NCBI RefSeq assembly: GCF_031656215.1
Contig: NZ_CP134228.1
Span: 2,685,001-2,749,000 of the forward strand
DNA length: 64,000 nt
Direction: 5' to 3'
DNA from: Mesorhizobium koreense
GTDB lineage: Bacteria > Pseudomonadota > Alphaproteobacteria > Rhizobiales > Rhizobiaceae
Within the stretch, counting starts at the first letter, position 1. Each line of letters opens with the position of its first letter. Shown one piece after another: positions 8,913 to 17,799 of this stretch. The position numbers and the translations under genes were made by a program. Below the pieces are notes generated by a model that did no database searches, was not told where the DNA came from, and was given only the letters and a program-made list of their open reading frames with translations.

Positions 8913-8930
8913 GAGCACGTTACGGTAACA
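8913..8930 (-). promoter_or_regulatory. Motif site E, upstream of the 85-residue protein
   Basis: Coding-strand sequence TGTTACCGTAACGTGCTC, 151 bp before the start at 8761. It differs from the consensus only at the last base. Confidence 0.65.
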
Positions 8931-9058
8931 TTGGTGGCGAACTCCGGCGCTCGCTCGGGCAAGCCCTTGTCGCAAGTGAAATGTTCCCGCCTGACGGACG
9001 AGGATTGGCTGTCTGGGATTGGCCGGACACGGCGCCTTGCGAACGGCAAATGTAGCCC

Positions 9059-9076
9059 TGTTACCGTTACGTACTT
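9059..9076 (+). promoter_or_regulatory. Motif site F, upstream of the DUF202-sulfatase operon
   Basis: TGTTACCGTTACGTACTT on the plus strand, 109 bp before the ATG at 9186. It heads the long operon with the sulfatases and their maturation enzyme, tying that operon to the envelope genes to its left. Confidence 0.7.
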
Positions 9077-9185
9077 CATCCAGCTTCGGCTTCCCGCGAG
9101 GATGGCTCGAACAGCGGATGGCACCGCGCGAATTCCTGGACCGTCCTCTCCGCATTCGAACCGTCTCCAGTGAGGCTGAAAGGAA

Positions 9186-9851
9186 ATGTCGAGCAAACTG
9201 GCAAAGCAGGCACTCGTCAGGCCTTCGCATCTGCCGGAGACGCCGGTGCCCTCCATACCCGAGGTGGACGCGTCGAAGCCGGACCTGGCGTCGGTGCAAT
9301 ATTCCGCCTACCGGACGGGTCTTTCCAATCATCGCACCGGCCTGTCCGAGCATCGGACGCAGCTTTCCGAATTCCGAACCGACCTCTCCACCCACCGGAC
9401 CGACCTCTCCACCGAGCGCACCGAAATGTCGATGCGCCGCACCGGCATGTCGTTCCAGCGCACGCGCATGAGCGCCGATCGCACACTGATGTCGGTGATC
9501 CGCACGTCGCTGTCGCTGATTTCCTTCGGCTTCACGATCTACCAGGTCTTTGAGAAGCTGAAGGAGGCGGGCACCCTCGTCCACGCCGCGGCACCGCGCA
9601 ATTTCGGTATCACGCTGGTCCTGCTCGGCATTCTCATGCTGATCGTGGGTATCATCTATCACGTCCTGTTCATGGTCGGCTTGCGCGAGGAGCGCAACGC
9701 GATGCGCGAAGCCGGGGTGATCCACGGTCAGAGCCGTTATCCGGTCTCCTTCACGCTCATCACCGCCGTGATCCTGCTCCTGATCGGCCTCGTCGCGATC
9801 GCGAGCATGATCTTCAACATCGGGCCATTCAATGATCCGGGCCCCGGATGA
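9186..9851 (+). CDS. DUF202 membrane protein with ten RTxLS heptads
   Basis: 221 residues; GAGG and AAGGAA precede the ATG. Residues 42-111 are ten consecutive seven-residue units with Arg-Thr at positions 43, 50, 57, 64, 71, 78, 85, 92, 99 and 106 (for example YRTGLSN, HRTQLSE, FRTDLST, QRTRMSA, DRTLMSV). The last two units run into the normal DUF202/YidH signature (IRTSLSLISFGFTIYQVFE), so the array looks like an expansion of that signature. Two further hydrophobic segments follow (about 141-165 and 187-210), giving about three membrane passes. The function of DUF202 proteins is unknown. It starts the operon that carries the sulfatases, 36 bp before the first. Confidence 0.85.
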   Translation: MSSKLAKQALVRPSHLPETPVPSIPEVDASKPDLASVQYSAYRTGLSNHRTGLSEHRTQLSEFRTDLSTHRTDLSTERTEMSMRRTGMSFQRTRMSADRTLMSVIRTSLSLISFGFTIYQVFEKLKEAGTLVHAAAPRNFGITLVLLGILMLIVGIIYHVLFMVGLREERNAMREAGVIHGQSRYPVSFTLITAVILLLIGLVAIASMIFNIGPFNDPGPG

Positions 9852-9887
9852 GGAGCGCCTGAGGCAAGATCAAGAGGAGGAAAGGCG

Positions 9888-12209
9888 ATGGCACGGCCGT
9901 TCAAGGGTACGATCAAGCTCGACATCCGCGATTCCAAACCGGATTGGGAGGCCTTCCTGGGCACAAAGGCGCCGAAGGATGCGCCAAACGTGCTCGTCAT
10001 CCTCTATGACGATACCGGCCAGGCGGCATGGTCGCCCTATGGCGGCAGGATCGAGATGCCGACGCTCGACCGGCTTGCCCGGAACGGACTGACATACACG
10101 CAATGGCACACTACCTCGGTCTGTTCGCCGACGCGCTCGACTTTCCTCACCGGCCGAAACCACCATCAGAACGGCTTCGGCACCATCGCTGAATCTGCCT
10201 GCGGCTTTCCCGGCTATTGCGGACATCGCGCGGCGAACATCGCGACGATGGCGACCGTGTTGCGCGACGCCGGCTGGAGCACCTTCTGGGTCGGCAAGAA
10301 CCACAACGTGCCGGTCGACGCCTTCGACATGGCCGCCTCGCGAAAATTCTGGCCGCTCGGTCTCGGCTACGACCGCTTCTACGGCTTCATCGGGGGGGAG
10401 ACCAACCAATGGTATCCCGAACTTATCGAGGACAACCATTTCGTCGAGCAGCCCTATTATCCGGAGGAAGGCTACCACTTCTCCAAGGACATCGCCGACA
10501 AGGCGATCAATTTCATCCGCGACACCAGGCAATCGCAGCCCGAGAAACCCTGGTATCTCTGGTATTGCCCCGGCGCCAATCACGCCCCGCACCACGCGCC
10601 GAAGGAATATATCGACAAGTACAAAGGCAAGTTCGACGACGGTTACGAGGCCTACCGCGAATGGGTGCTGGGGCGGATGATCGAGCGCGGTATCCTGCCG
10701 AAAGGTACGGAACTGACGCCGATCAACCCGATGACGAAGGGAACGGTCATCGAAGGCGATCTCGTGCGTCCATGGGCAACGCTCTCCGCCGATGAAAAGA
10801 AGCTGTTCGCGCGAATGGCGGAAGTCTATGCGGCGTTCTCCGAATACACAGACGTGCAGGTCGGCCGCGTTATCGAATATCTTGAGGAATCCGGCCAACT
10901 CGACAACACGCTGATCCTCTATTGTGCCGACAACGGTGCCTCTGGTGAGGGTAGCCCGAACGGGTCGGTCAACGAAAACCGTTTCTTCAACGGCTATCCG
11001 GACGACATTGCCTCGAACATGGCGGCGCTCGACAAGCTCGGCTCGCCGGATACCTACAATCACTATCCCACCGGCTGGGCGGTAGCCTTCTCGACGCCCT
11101 ACCGCATGTTCAAGCGCTATTCGCAATATGCCGGCGGCACATGCGACCCGCTCGTCGTCCACTGGCCGAAGGGCATCAAGGCCAAGGGCGAGCTTCGCCA
11201 TCAATACCATCACTGTACGGACATCGTGCCGACGATCCTGGACTGCTGCGGCGTCAAGTTCCCGGATGCGGTCGACGGCGTGAAGCAAGAGCCGCTGGTC
11301 GGGGTCTCGATGCGCTATTCGTTCGACGACGCCGGCGCACCGACGCGGAAGGAGACGCAGTATTACGAAATGCTCTCGACCCGCGGCATCTGGCACAAGG
11401 GCTGGAAGGCCGCGACGGAGCACGGGCCGCTCACCGACATCGGCAAGTTCGAGCAGGATCGCTGGCAGCTCTTCAATACGGATGAAGATCGCTCCGAAGC
11501 GCATGATGTCGCCGACAAGCATCCGGAGAAGGTGAAGGAGTTCGCGGCGCTCTGGCTCTCGGAAGCCAAGAAATACAGCGTGCTGCCGCTCAACGATCTC
11601 GGCATCGTCGGTATCCACGAGCTGGAATACAAGGCCGCGAAGCCGGCGAGCGGCCGCTACGTATACTATCCCGGCACGACTGAAATTCCCGAGGCTTCGG
11701 CCGCGCGGACGCTCGGCAATTCCTTCAAGATTCTGGCCGAGGTCGAGTTCACCGGCGACTCGCAGGGCGTGATCTTCTCGCAGGGCTCGCGCTTCGGCGG
11801 CTACACGATGTTCGTGAAAGGCGGCAAACTCCACTTCGTCTACAATTTCCTCGGCATTCCGCCGGAGCAGCGCCTGACCTGCGACGCGCCGAAACTCGGC
11901 AAGCAGGTGATCGGCGTCGAGTTCATCAAGGACTCGGTCGGCGAGAACCACGAGGCGCTCGGCAAGATGACGCTCTATGTCGGCGAGAATGTCGCCGCGA
12001 GCGGAAACTTCCGCGTCCAGACGGGCCACTACGCGCTTGCGGGCGAGGGACTCGCCATCGGCTATGACAGCGGCGATCCGGTATGCGGCGACTACAAGCC
12101 CCGCTTTCCGTTCAACGGCGGCCGCATCGCCAGGGTGATCTACGACGTTGCAGAGGACGTCTACATCGACATCGAGCGCAAGTTCGCCGCAGCGATGGCT
12201 CGTGATTGA
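9888..12209 (+). CDS. Type I arylsulfatase, cytosolic, with C-terminal beta domain
   Basis: 773 residues; GAGGAGG ribosome binding site. It hydrolyses a sulfate ester. The metal ligands DD are at 41-42 (VLVILYDDTGQAAWSPYGG), and the active-site cysteine for conversion to formylglycine is C79 in CSPTR, followed by STFLTGR (the C-x-P-x-R signature). NHAPHHAP and CADNGASGEGSPNGS are further active-site regions. After about residue 560 there is a beta-sandwich-like extension (FKILAEVEFTGDSQGVIFSQ), as in large AtsA-type enzymes. There is no signal peptide, so the enzyme should stay in the cytosol with the FGE encoded 6.5 kb downstream. The substrate cannot be read from sequence; phosphonate monoesterase-like activity is an alternative. 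Confidence 0.92.
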   Translation: MARPFKGTIKLDIRDSKPDWEAFLGTKAPKDAPNVLVILYDDTGQAAWSPYGGRIEMPTLDRLARNGLTYTQWHTTSVCSPTRSTFLTGRNHHQNGFGTIAESACGFPGYCGHRAANIATMATVLRDAGWSTFWVGKNHNVPVDAFDMAASRKFWPLGLGYDRFYGFIGGETNQWYPELIEDNHFVEQPYYPEEGYHFSKDIADKAINFIRDTRQSQPEKPWYLWYCPGANHAPHHAPKEYIDKYKGKFDDGYEAYREWVLGRMIERGILPKGTELTPINPMTKGTVIEGDLVRPWATLSADEKKLFARMAEVYAAFSEYTDVQVGRVIEYLEESGQLDNTLILYCADNGASGEGSPNGSVNENRFFNGYPDDIASNMAALDKLGSPDTYNHYPTGWAVAFSTPYRMFKRYSQYAGGTCDPLVVHWPKGIKAKGELRHQYHHCTDIVPTILDCCGVKFPDAVDGVKQEPLVGVSMRYSFDDAGAPTRKETQYYEMLSTRGIWHKGWKAATEHGPLTDIGKFEQDRWQLFNTDEDRSEAHDVADKHPEKVKEFAALWLSEAKKYSVLPLNDLGIVGIHELEYKAAKPASGRYVYYPGTTEIPEASAARTLGNSFKILAEVEFTGDSQGVIFSQGSRFGGYTMFVKGGKLHFVYNFLGIPPEQRLTCDAPKLGKQVIGVEFIKDSVGENHEALGKMTLYVGENVAASGNFRVQTGHYALAGEGLAIGYDSGDPVCGDYKPRFPFNGGRIARVIYDVAEDVYIDIERKFAAAMARD

Positions 12210-12256
12210 ACGCCGCTCGGCGGCCGCGCGAACGTCACGCCTAGGGAGGAACGGCT

Positions 12257-13672
12257 ATGGGAAGCGCAGCTTTGAAGAAAGTCGATATCGCTCACGAGAG
12301 CCATTATGCGTTCGAACGCGGCTATCCGACCGAAAAGACCGCCGAACAGGCCTATGACGACACCGACCTCAATCGGGCAATCCAGGCCTACAAATTCTTC
12401 TATCCGACGGTATCGGGCGCCGCGATGTTGCGTGGCAACGCCCAGGTCGGTGTACTGCCCAACAAGGTCTTCGGCATTCTCGATTGCGGCCCGAACGAAC
12501 TGATGTTCACGGGCAATTCGGACACGCCTTATGGGCCGATACAGCTCGATCTCGGCATCGGCCCGATCGTCATCGAGCTCCAGCCAGGCCCCCTGATCGT
12601 CTGCTCCATCGACGTCAACCAGCGCTGGGTCGCCGACATGGGCTTGCCTGGCCCGGATGGCGGAAAGGGCGGCAAGCATCTGCTGGTCGGCCCCGACTAC
12701 ACGGGAGAACTGCCGAAGGAGGGCTATTTCGTCCATCGCGCCAGCAGCAACACGCAGGTGGTGGGAGCGCGTTCGCTGCCGGTGAACGGCGATGTCGAGG
12801 GCGCCAAGGCGCGGCTGAAAACCATCAAGGTCTACCCGCTGAACAAGACGGCGGGCTGGGCGGAGCCGCAATGGCTGGACATCACCGGCAGACCGCAGGA
12901 CACGACACCGGTCGACTGGGAAGACAATTTCCAGTTCTGGGAGGTGCTTCACCGCACGATCGATGCGGAACCCGCCTTCGCCGGCTATCGCAACGAATAT
13001 GGCGATCTCGCCGCCCTCGGCATCGAGAAAGGAAAGCCCTTCAAGCCCGACAGGCGGATGAAGGCGATACTCGAGGAGGCAACTCGCGTCGGCAACGCGC
13101 AAATGCGTGTGCAGGCCTTCGGCGATCGCAGCCCGGAACGGCTCCCATGGAAAGATCGGCAATGGGAATGGGTCAGCCTTCGCTTCGAGGATGGCGATTT
13201 CAACACGAGTAACCGTCTCGACCTCGAAGCGCGCGAGAAATGGTTCTACCAGGCGATCGGTGCATCTCCCGCCATGTTCCGCCGCGACACCCAGGCGGGC
13301 TCGCTGTACTGGCTCGGCCACAAGGATAAGACCGGCGCCTATCTCGACGGCGGCAAGTCATACGAACTCGCTGTTCCGCTGCCCGTGCCGGGCAAGCTGT
13401 TCTGGTCCGTCACTGTCTACGACACCGGCACCCGCAGCCAGATCCAGACCGACCAGAAGAAAGCGGCGCTGCGCTCGCTTTTCGAACTCAAGGACCTGAA
13501 GGGCAAGACGGCCGAACTCCATTTCGGGCCGAAGCCGCCGGCCGGCGTCGAGAATCGCTGGATCAGAACGATCCCCGGCCGCGGTTGGTTCGTCTACTTC
13601 CGCATCTACGGCCCCGAAGCTTCGGCCTTCGACGGCGCCTGGAAGCCTGGCGACTTCGAGCAGGTCCGTTAG
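12257..13672 (+). CDS. DUF1254/DUF1214 domain protein
   Basis: 471 residues, GGGAGG before the ATG, between the two sulfatase genes with 47 and 37 bp gaps. The N-terminal DUF1254 part (about 40-180) has FFYPTVSGAAMLRGNAQ and FTGNSDTPYGPIQLDLG. The C-terminal DUF1214 part (about 345-465) has LFWSVTVYDTGTRSQIQTDQ, then RTIPGRGWFVYFRIYGPEA and the closing DGAWKPGDFE. Both domains are common in proteobacteria and have no established function. No signal peptide, unlike many relatives, which fits the cytosolic sulfatases on either side. Its conserved position suggests a role in handling the same substrate. Confidence 0.85.
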   Translation: MGSAALKKVDIAHESHYAFERGYPTEKTAEQAYDDTDLNRAIQAYKFFYPTVSGAAMLRGNAQVGVLPNKVFGILDCGPNELMFTGNSDTPYGPIQLDLGIGPIVIELQPGPLIVCSIDVNQRWVADMGLPGPDGGKGGKHLLVGPDYTGELPKEGYFVHRASSNTQVVGARSLPVNGDVEGAKARLKTIKVYPLNKTAGWAEPQWLDITGRPQDTTPVDWEDNFQFWEVLHRTIDAEPAFAGYRNEYGDLAALGIEKGKPFKPDRRMKAILEEATRVGNAQMRVQAFGDRSPERLPWKDRQWEWVSLRFEDGDFNTSNRLDLEAREKWFYQAIGASPAMFRRDTQAGSLYWLGHKDKTGAYLDGGKSYELAVPLPVPGKLFWSVTVYDTGTRSQIQTDQKKAALRSLFELKDLKGKTAELHFGPKPPAGVENRWIRTIPGRGWFVYFRIYGPEASAFDGAWKPGDFEQVR

Positions 13673-13709
13673 CCGGCATCGACACCAATCGACAGCAAGG
13701 AGAAACAGG

Positions 13710-15263
13710 ATGGCAAAGTCACCGAAAACCGACAAGCCCAACATCCTCGTCATCTGGGGCGATGATATCGGCCAATCGAACCTGAGTTGCTACACGCACG
13801 GCCTCATGGGTTACCACACGCCCAATATCGACCGTATCGCCAAGGAAGGCATGCTGTTTACCGACTCTTACGGCGAGCAGTCGTGCACGGCCGGGCGGTC
13901 GTCCTTCATCACCGGGCAGAGCGTCTTTCGCACCGGCTTGTCGAAGGTCGGTATACCTGGCGCGCCTGTCGGCATGAACGAGAAGATCGTCACCATAGCG
14001 GCACTGCTCAAGGAACAGGGCTACGCGACCGGGCAGTTCGGTAAGAACCATCTCGGTGATCTCAATCACATGCTGCCGACCAATCACGGCTTCGACGAGT
14101 TCTTCGGCAACCTCTATCACCTCAACGCCGAGGAAGAGCCTGAGATGTACGACTATCCGCCGGAGAAGGATTTCCCGAACTTCCGCAAGAATCTCGGCCC
14201 GCGTGGCGTCATCCATTCCTGGGCGACAGACAAAGATGACCCGACGACGCACGAGCGCTGGGGCAAGGTCGGCAAGCAGAGGATCGAGGATACCGGACCG
14301 CTGACCAAGAAGCGGATGGAGACCTGCGACGAAGAGTTCGTGGCAGCGGCGACCGACTTCATCAAGCGGCAGGAAAAGGCCGGAAAGCCCTGGTTCGTGT
14401 GGCTCAACACCACGCATATGCATCTGTTCACGCATACGAAGAAGGCAAGCCTCGGCCAGGCCGGCCGCTGGCAGTCGCCCTATCACGACACGATGATCGA
14501 CCATGACAAGAATGTCGGTCAGATGCTCGACCTGCTCGACGAGATGGGCATCGCTGACGACACCTTCGTCATGTACTCGACCGACAACGGCCCACATCGC
14601 AACACTTGGCCGGACGGCGGCATGACGCCGTTCCGCAGTGAGAAAAACACCAACTGGGAAGGTGCCTTCCGCGTGCCGCTTTTGGCGCGTTGGCCGCGCA
14701 AGATCAAGGCCGGCTCGGTCGCCAACGGCATCGTGCAGCATCACGACTGGCTACCGACATTTCTGGAAATGGCAGGCGCGCTCGACGTGGTGGAGAAACT
14801 GAAGAAGGGCTACAAGTCGATCGGACGAACCTACAAGAACCACATCGATGGCATCTCGATGCTCTCCTACATCACGGGCAAGGAGAAGCAGAGCCCACGG
14901 CCGCTGTTCGTCTATATCAGCGACGACGGCGACGTGCTGGCGATCCGCTACGACAACTGGAAGTTCGTGTTCATGGAGCAGCGGTGCGAGGGCAAGCTGG
15001 CGGTGTGGGGCGAGCCGTTCACGCGACTGCGTATCCCGAAAATGTTCAACCTGCGGACGGATCCTTACGAGTTTGCCGAAATCACATCCAACACCTATTG
15101 GGATTGGTACCTTTACCACGGCTACCTGATCATGGCGGCGCAGAGGATCGCCGGCAAGTTTGCCGAGACGTTCAAGGATTTCCCGGCGATCCAGAAGCCA
15201 AACAGCTTCACCATTGACGACGCGCTGAGGGCAATGGCCGACGCCGGTACCAGCGGGCAATAG
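13710..15263 (+). CDS. Type I sulfatase, C-T-A-G-R class, cytosolic
   Basis: 517 residues, AAGGAG before the ATG. Metal ligands DD at 18-19 (NILVIWGDDIGQSNLS). The formylglycine cysteine is C59 in SCTAGRSSFITGQ, a C-x-A-x-R variant of the usual C-x-P-x-R. Also visible: FGKNHLGDLNHMLPTNHGFD, LNTTHMHLFTHT and MYSTDNGPHRNTWPDGG, which supply the remaining metal and sulfate ligands. It is only distantly like the first sulfatase, so they probably act on different esters or steps. No signal peptide. It ends a tight four-gene run; the next gene is 207 bp further on. Confidence 0.92.
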   Translation: MAKSPKTDKPNILVIWGDDIGQSNLSCYTHGLMGYHTPNIDRIAKEGMLFTDSYGEQSCTAGRSSFITGQSVFRTGLSKVGIPGAPVGMNEKIVTIAALLKEQGYATGQFGKNHLGDLNHMLPTNHGFDEFFGNLYHLNAEEEPEMYDYPPEKDFPNFRKNLGPRGVIHSWATDKDDPTTHERWGKVGKQRIEDTGPLTKKRMETCDEEFVAAATDFIKRQEKAGKPWFVWLNTTHMHLFTHTKKASLGQAGRWQSPYHDTMIDHDKNVGQMLDLLDEMGIADDTFVMYSTDNGPHRNTWPDGGMTPFRSEKNTNWEGAFRVPLLARWPRKIKAGSVANGIVQHHDWLPTFLEMAGALDVVEKLKKGYKSIGRTYKNHIDGISMLSYITGKEKQSPRPLFVYISDDGDVLAIRYDNWKFVFMEQRCEGKLAVWGEPFTRLRIPKMFNLRTDPYEFAEITSNTYWDWYLYHGYLIMAAQRIAGKFAETFKDFPAIQKPNSFTIDDALRAMADAGTSGQ

Positions 15264-15277
15264 GTACACCCACGGGC

Positions 15278-15295
15278 GGCGGGAGCGATCCCGCC
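15278..15295 (+). terminator. Hairpin after the second sulfatase
   Basis: GGCGGGA-GCGA-TCCCGCC forms a perfect 7-bp GC-rich stem with a 4-base loop, 15 bp after the sulfatase stop. The sequence after it is ATCCTACTCTT, without a full T-run, so it may attenuate rather than end transcription before the HAD gene. The remaining 175 bp to the next start show nothing else. Confidence 0.4.
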
Positions 15296-15470
15296 ATCCT
15301 ACTCTTCAGTGCACTTGCAACAATAAAGCCATGCATATCAGGGCGGATGAGCGATATTTCTACATCGATGACCTGGCGATACCGCTCGCACGCCATCCTC
15401 TACTGTCGATCATTTGCCACTGCTTCCAGTGGGTGACCAGACGTATTGAACAGGGAGCGATGCGACGGAA

Positions 15471-16427
15471 ATGAGTGACCAGCTTCCAAATTGGAACGAT
15501 TGTGCCGCCAAGTCCGCCATCCTTGACTTCGTGGCTCGGGTAACGAACGAAAACGGCCCCGATTTCGTGCCGCCGACCGAACGCATTGCCACCTTCGACA
15601 ATGACGGCACGCTTTGGTGCGAGCAGCCGTTGCAGGTGCAGTTCTTTTTTGGCCGCGAGCGTTTGAGGATAGCAGCGGAGAAAGATCCGACGCTTAAGGA
15701 GCGACAGCCTTTCAAGGCCTTCCTCGAACACGATATGGAGACGATCAAAAGCCTGGGAATGGAAGGCTTCTTCGAAGTCGCCGCTTTTGCCCATGCCGGC
15801 ATGACGGAGGACGCGTTTATCGAAGTCGCCCGGCAGTGGCTGGCAACGGCAAGGCACCCGAAGCTCGGCTGCCTGTTCAAGGAACTCACCTATCTGCCGC
15901 AGATCGAACTCCTCCGATTCCTGCGCGCCAACGGCTTCAAGACATTCATCGTGTCAGGCGGCGGCATCGACCTCATCCGGACGCTTGCGGAAGAGGCCTA
16001 CGGCATTCCGCCGGAACAGGTTATCGGTTCGAGCGTCAGAACGCGCTTCGAGATCCGCGAAGGCCGCAGTGAACTCGTCAAGCTCGCGGCGATCGACACG
16101 TTCGATGACCGGAACGTGAAGCCACAGAATATCGGGCTCCATATCGGCCGACGACCGATAATCGCGTTCGGCAATTCCGACGGCGATCTGGCGATGCTGC
16201 GCTACGTGCGGACGGGCCGAGGGCCGAGGATGGCCCTGCTTCTCCATCACGACGACGAGGCCAGGGAATTCGCCTACGACCGGAACTTCCAGGTGAGCCC
16301 GCTCGCCGACGCGCTCGACAAGGCCGACCAGTACGGGCTGACGGTGGTGAGCATGAAGCGCGATTGGCGGGCCATCTTCGAGGCGAGCACGCGGCCGGCT
16401 GCCGCCCTCGCCGGGAAGGCAGGCTAG
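15471..16427 (+). CDS. HAD-superfamily hydrolase (cytosolic paralogue)
   Basis: 318 residues. The catalytic motif is TFDNDGTLWCEQP with D43 and D45. Motif II is FIVSGGGIDLIR and motifs III/IV are IIAFGNSDGDLAML. This resembles phosphoserine-phosphatase-like HADs, so a phosphomonoesterase is likely, with unknown substrate. No signal peptide. It is clearly related along its whole length to the exported HAD protein encoded at 20136-21140 (shared FDNDGTLWCEQP, ANxFKTFIVSGGG, IPPEQV, GRRPI-FGNSDGD). GGGAGC lies 16 bases before the ATG. It resumes the sulfatase operon after a 207-bp gap. Confidence 0.87.
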   Translation: MSDQLPNWNDCAAKSAILDFVARVTNENGPDFVPPTERIATFDNDGTLWCEQPLQVQFFFGRERLRIAAEKDPTLKERQPFKAFLEHDMETIKSLGMEGFFEVAAFAHAGMTEDAFIEVARQWLATARHPKLGCLFKELTYLPQIELLRFLRANGFKTFIVSGGGIDLIRTLAEEAYGIPPEQVIGSSVRTRFEIREGRSELVKLAAIDTFDDRNVKPQNIGLHIGRRPIIAFGNSDGDLAMLRYVRTGRGPRMALLLHHDDEAREFAYDRNFQVSPLADALDKADQYGLTVVSMKRDWRAIFEASTRPAAALAGKAG

Positions 16428-16497
16428 CGGGATCTGGAGGAGGCCATGATCAGGACCATCGGCCCGCGGCCCGCCGCTGGATGATTGGAGGATTTCA

Positions 16498-17799
16498 ATG
16501 ATACCTGCCAGAGCCCGTGTCATGCTTTCCTCGGCTGTGCCGGCCCCCTTCGTCGGGATTGGCTCCGCGCTCGTCCTGCTGGCGGTGGTGATCGTGGCCA
16601 ATCTCTGGCAGCACTATTTATGGGAAATCCTGCCAGCGAGTTTCGGTGCCACGGCGGCCACCTGGTGGTGGGTGGTGGCGGTGCTTACCCTCACCGGCCT
16701 GCTTGTGGGCCTGGCGGTGAAATATGTGCCGGGCCATGCCGGCCCGGATCCGGCTACGGTCTCCTTGTTTGGCCCGCCGACGCCGCTGGTCGTGCTGCCG
16801 GGGCTTGCGCTGGTCCTGGTGCTGGCGCTCGGCGGCGGTGTCAGCCTCGGTCCGGAAAATCCGATCATCGCGATCATCGTCGGCCTTACCGTCGCCATCG
16901 GGACGCGGCTGATGCCAGCAGTGAAGCCCGAGGGCTGGGTGACGCTTGCGGCCGCCGGCACGATCGGCGCCATGTTCGGCACTCCGGTAGCCGCCGCCCT
17001 CCTGTTTTCCGAGATGATCCGAGGCGACGAGAAAACACCGGTCTGGGACCGCCTTTTCGCGCCGCTCGTCGCGGCAGGCGCCGGCGCGCTGACCATGTCG
17101 CTCTTCGAACAGCCTAATTTCACGCTCGCGGTCGAGCCCTATACGATCCCGCGCGCGATCGACATCGTGAGCGGGATCGCGGTGGCGCTCGCCGCCATCG
17201 CCGTCGGCATGGTCGCCGTATGGATTTTCCCCGCCGCGCATAAGTTCTTCATATCGCTGAAGCACCCCGTGCTCATGCTGACGCTGGGCGGCCTGCTCCT
17301 CGGGTTCCTCGGCGTCGTCGGCGGGCCGATCACCATGTTCAAGGGCCTCGCCGAGATGAAATCGCTGACCACCGAGCAAGCCGGCTATACCGTGGGCGCG
17401 CTGGCGGCGATCGTTGTGATCAAGCTTGTCGCCATCCTGATTTCGGCGACATGCGGATTCCGGGGCGGCCGCATCTTTCCGATGGTCTTCGTCGGGGTGG
17501 CTTTCGGCCTGTTGGCGCATCGGGTCTTTCCCGGCATTCCGATGTCGCTGGCCATAGCGAGTTCGGTCCTCGGTTTCACCCTGGTCGTCACCCGCGACGG
17601 CTGGCTCAGCCTCTTCATGGCCGCGATCATGATATCCGGCTCGGGATTGGCGCTGCTGCCGCTCCTCTGCATCGTCGTCCTGCCGGCCTGGCTGCTGCTG
17701 GCCGGCCGTCCTGAAATGCAAATCAAGCCCGAAGCCTTGGCTCCATCGGACGAAGTGTCAAGCCAGGCGGGCCGACCCGGCCTGAGGACAAAGGCATGA
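16498..17799 (+). CDS. ClC-family chloride channel/transporter
   Basis: 433 residues, GGAGG seven bases before the ATG. About ten hydrophobic helices. ClC signatures are present: GGGVSLGPENP, with E120 at the gating-glutamate position, GTPVAAALLFSEM, and the late GFRGGRIFPMVFVG (the GxFxP-type loop). It should move chloride or another anion, perhaps in exchange for protons, across the inner membrane. The stop codon overlaps the next start by four bases (ATGA), so it is translationally coupled to the BASS transporter. In this operon it could export or balance an anion such as sulfate or chloride, but that is inference. Confidence 0.88.
   Translation: MIPARARVMLSSAVPAPFVGIGSALVLLAVVIVANLWQHYLWEILPASFGATAATWWWVVAVLTLTGLLVGLAVKYVPGHAGPDPATVSLFGPPTPLVVLPGLALVLVLALGGGVSLGPENPIIAIIVGLTVAIGTRLMPAVKPEGWVTLAAAGTIGAMFGTPVAAALLFSEMIRGDEKTPVWDRLFAPLVAAGAGALTMSLFEQPNFTLAVEPYTIPRAIDIVSGIAVALAAIAVGMVAVWIFPAAHKFFISLKHPVLMLTLGGLLLGFLGVVGGPITMFKGLAEMKSLTTEQAGYTVGALAAIVVIKLVAILISATCGFRGGRIFPMVFVGVAFGLLAHRVFPGIPMSLAIASSVLGFTLVVTRDGWLSLFMAAIMISGSGLALLPLLCIVVLPAWLLLAGRPEMQIKPEALAPSDEVSSQAGRPGLRTKA

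Larger units (their letters stand above)
8762..9185. other. Divergent intergenic region with two copies of the motif
   Basis: 424 bp between the 85-residue-protein gene and the DUF202 gene. It contains sites E and F in opposite orientations about 130 bp apart, the same layout as at 6463-6766. Frames crossing it have no ribosome binding site or recognisable product. Confidence 0.65.

Noticed and set aside
942-9076. Six repeats considered as a CRISPR or dispersed mobile repeat
   Set aside because: Copies are irregularly spaced, differ at fixed variable positions, lie only upstream of genes and always face them, which fits a regulatory site.
8880-9173. Possible small gene in the 8762-9185 gap
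   Set aside because: It has no ribosome binding site, contains both motif sites and gives no recognisable product.
9870-12029. Long open frame on the minus strand opposite the first sulfatase
   Set aside because: It is antisense to an unmistakable sulfatase, its translation has no recognisable domain, and long antisense frames are expected in GC-rich codon usage.
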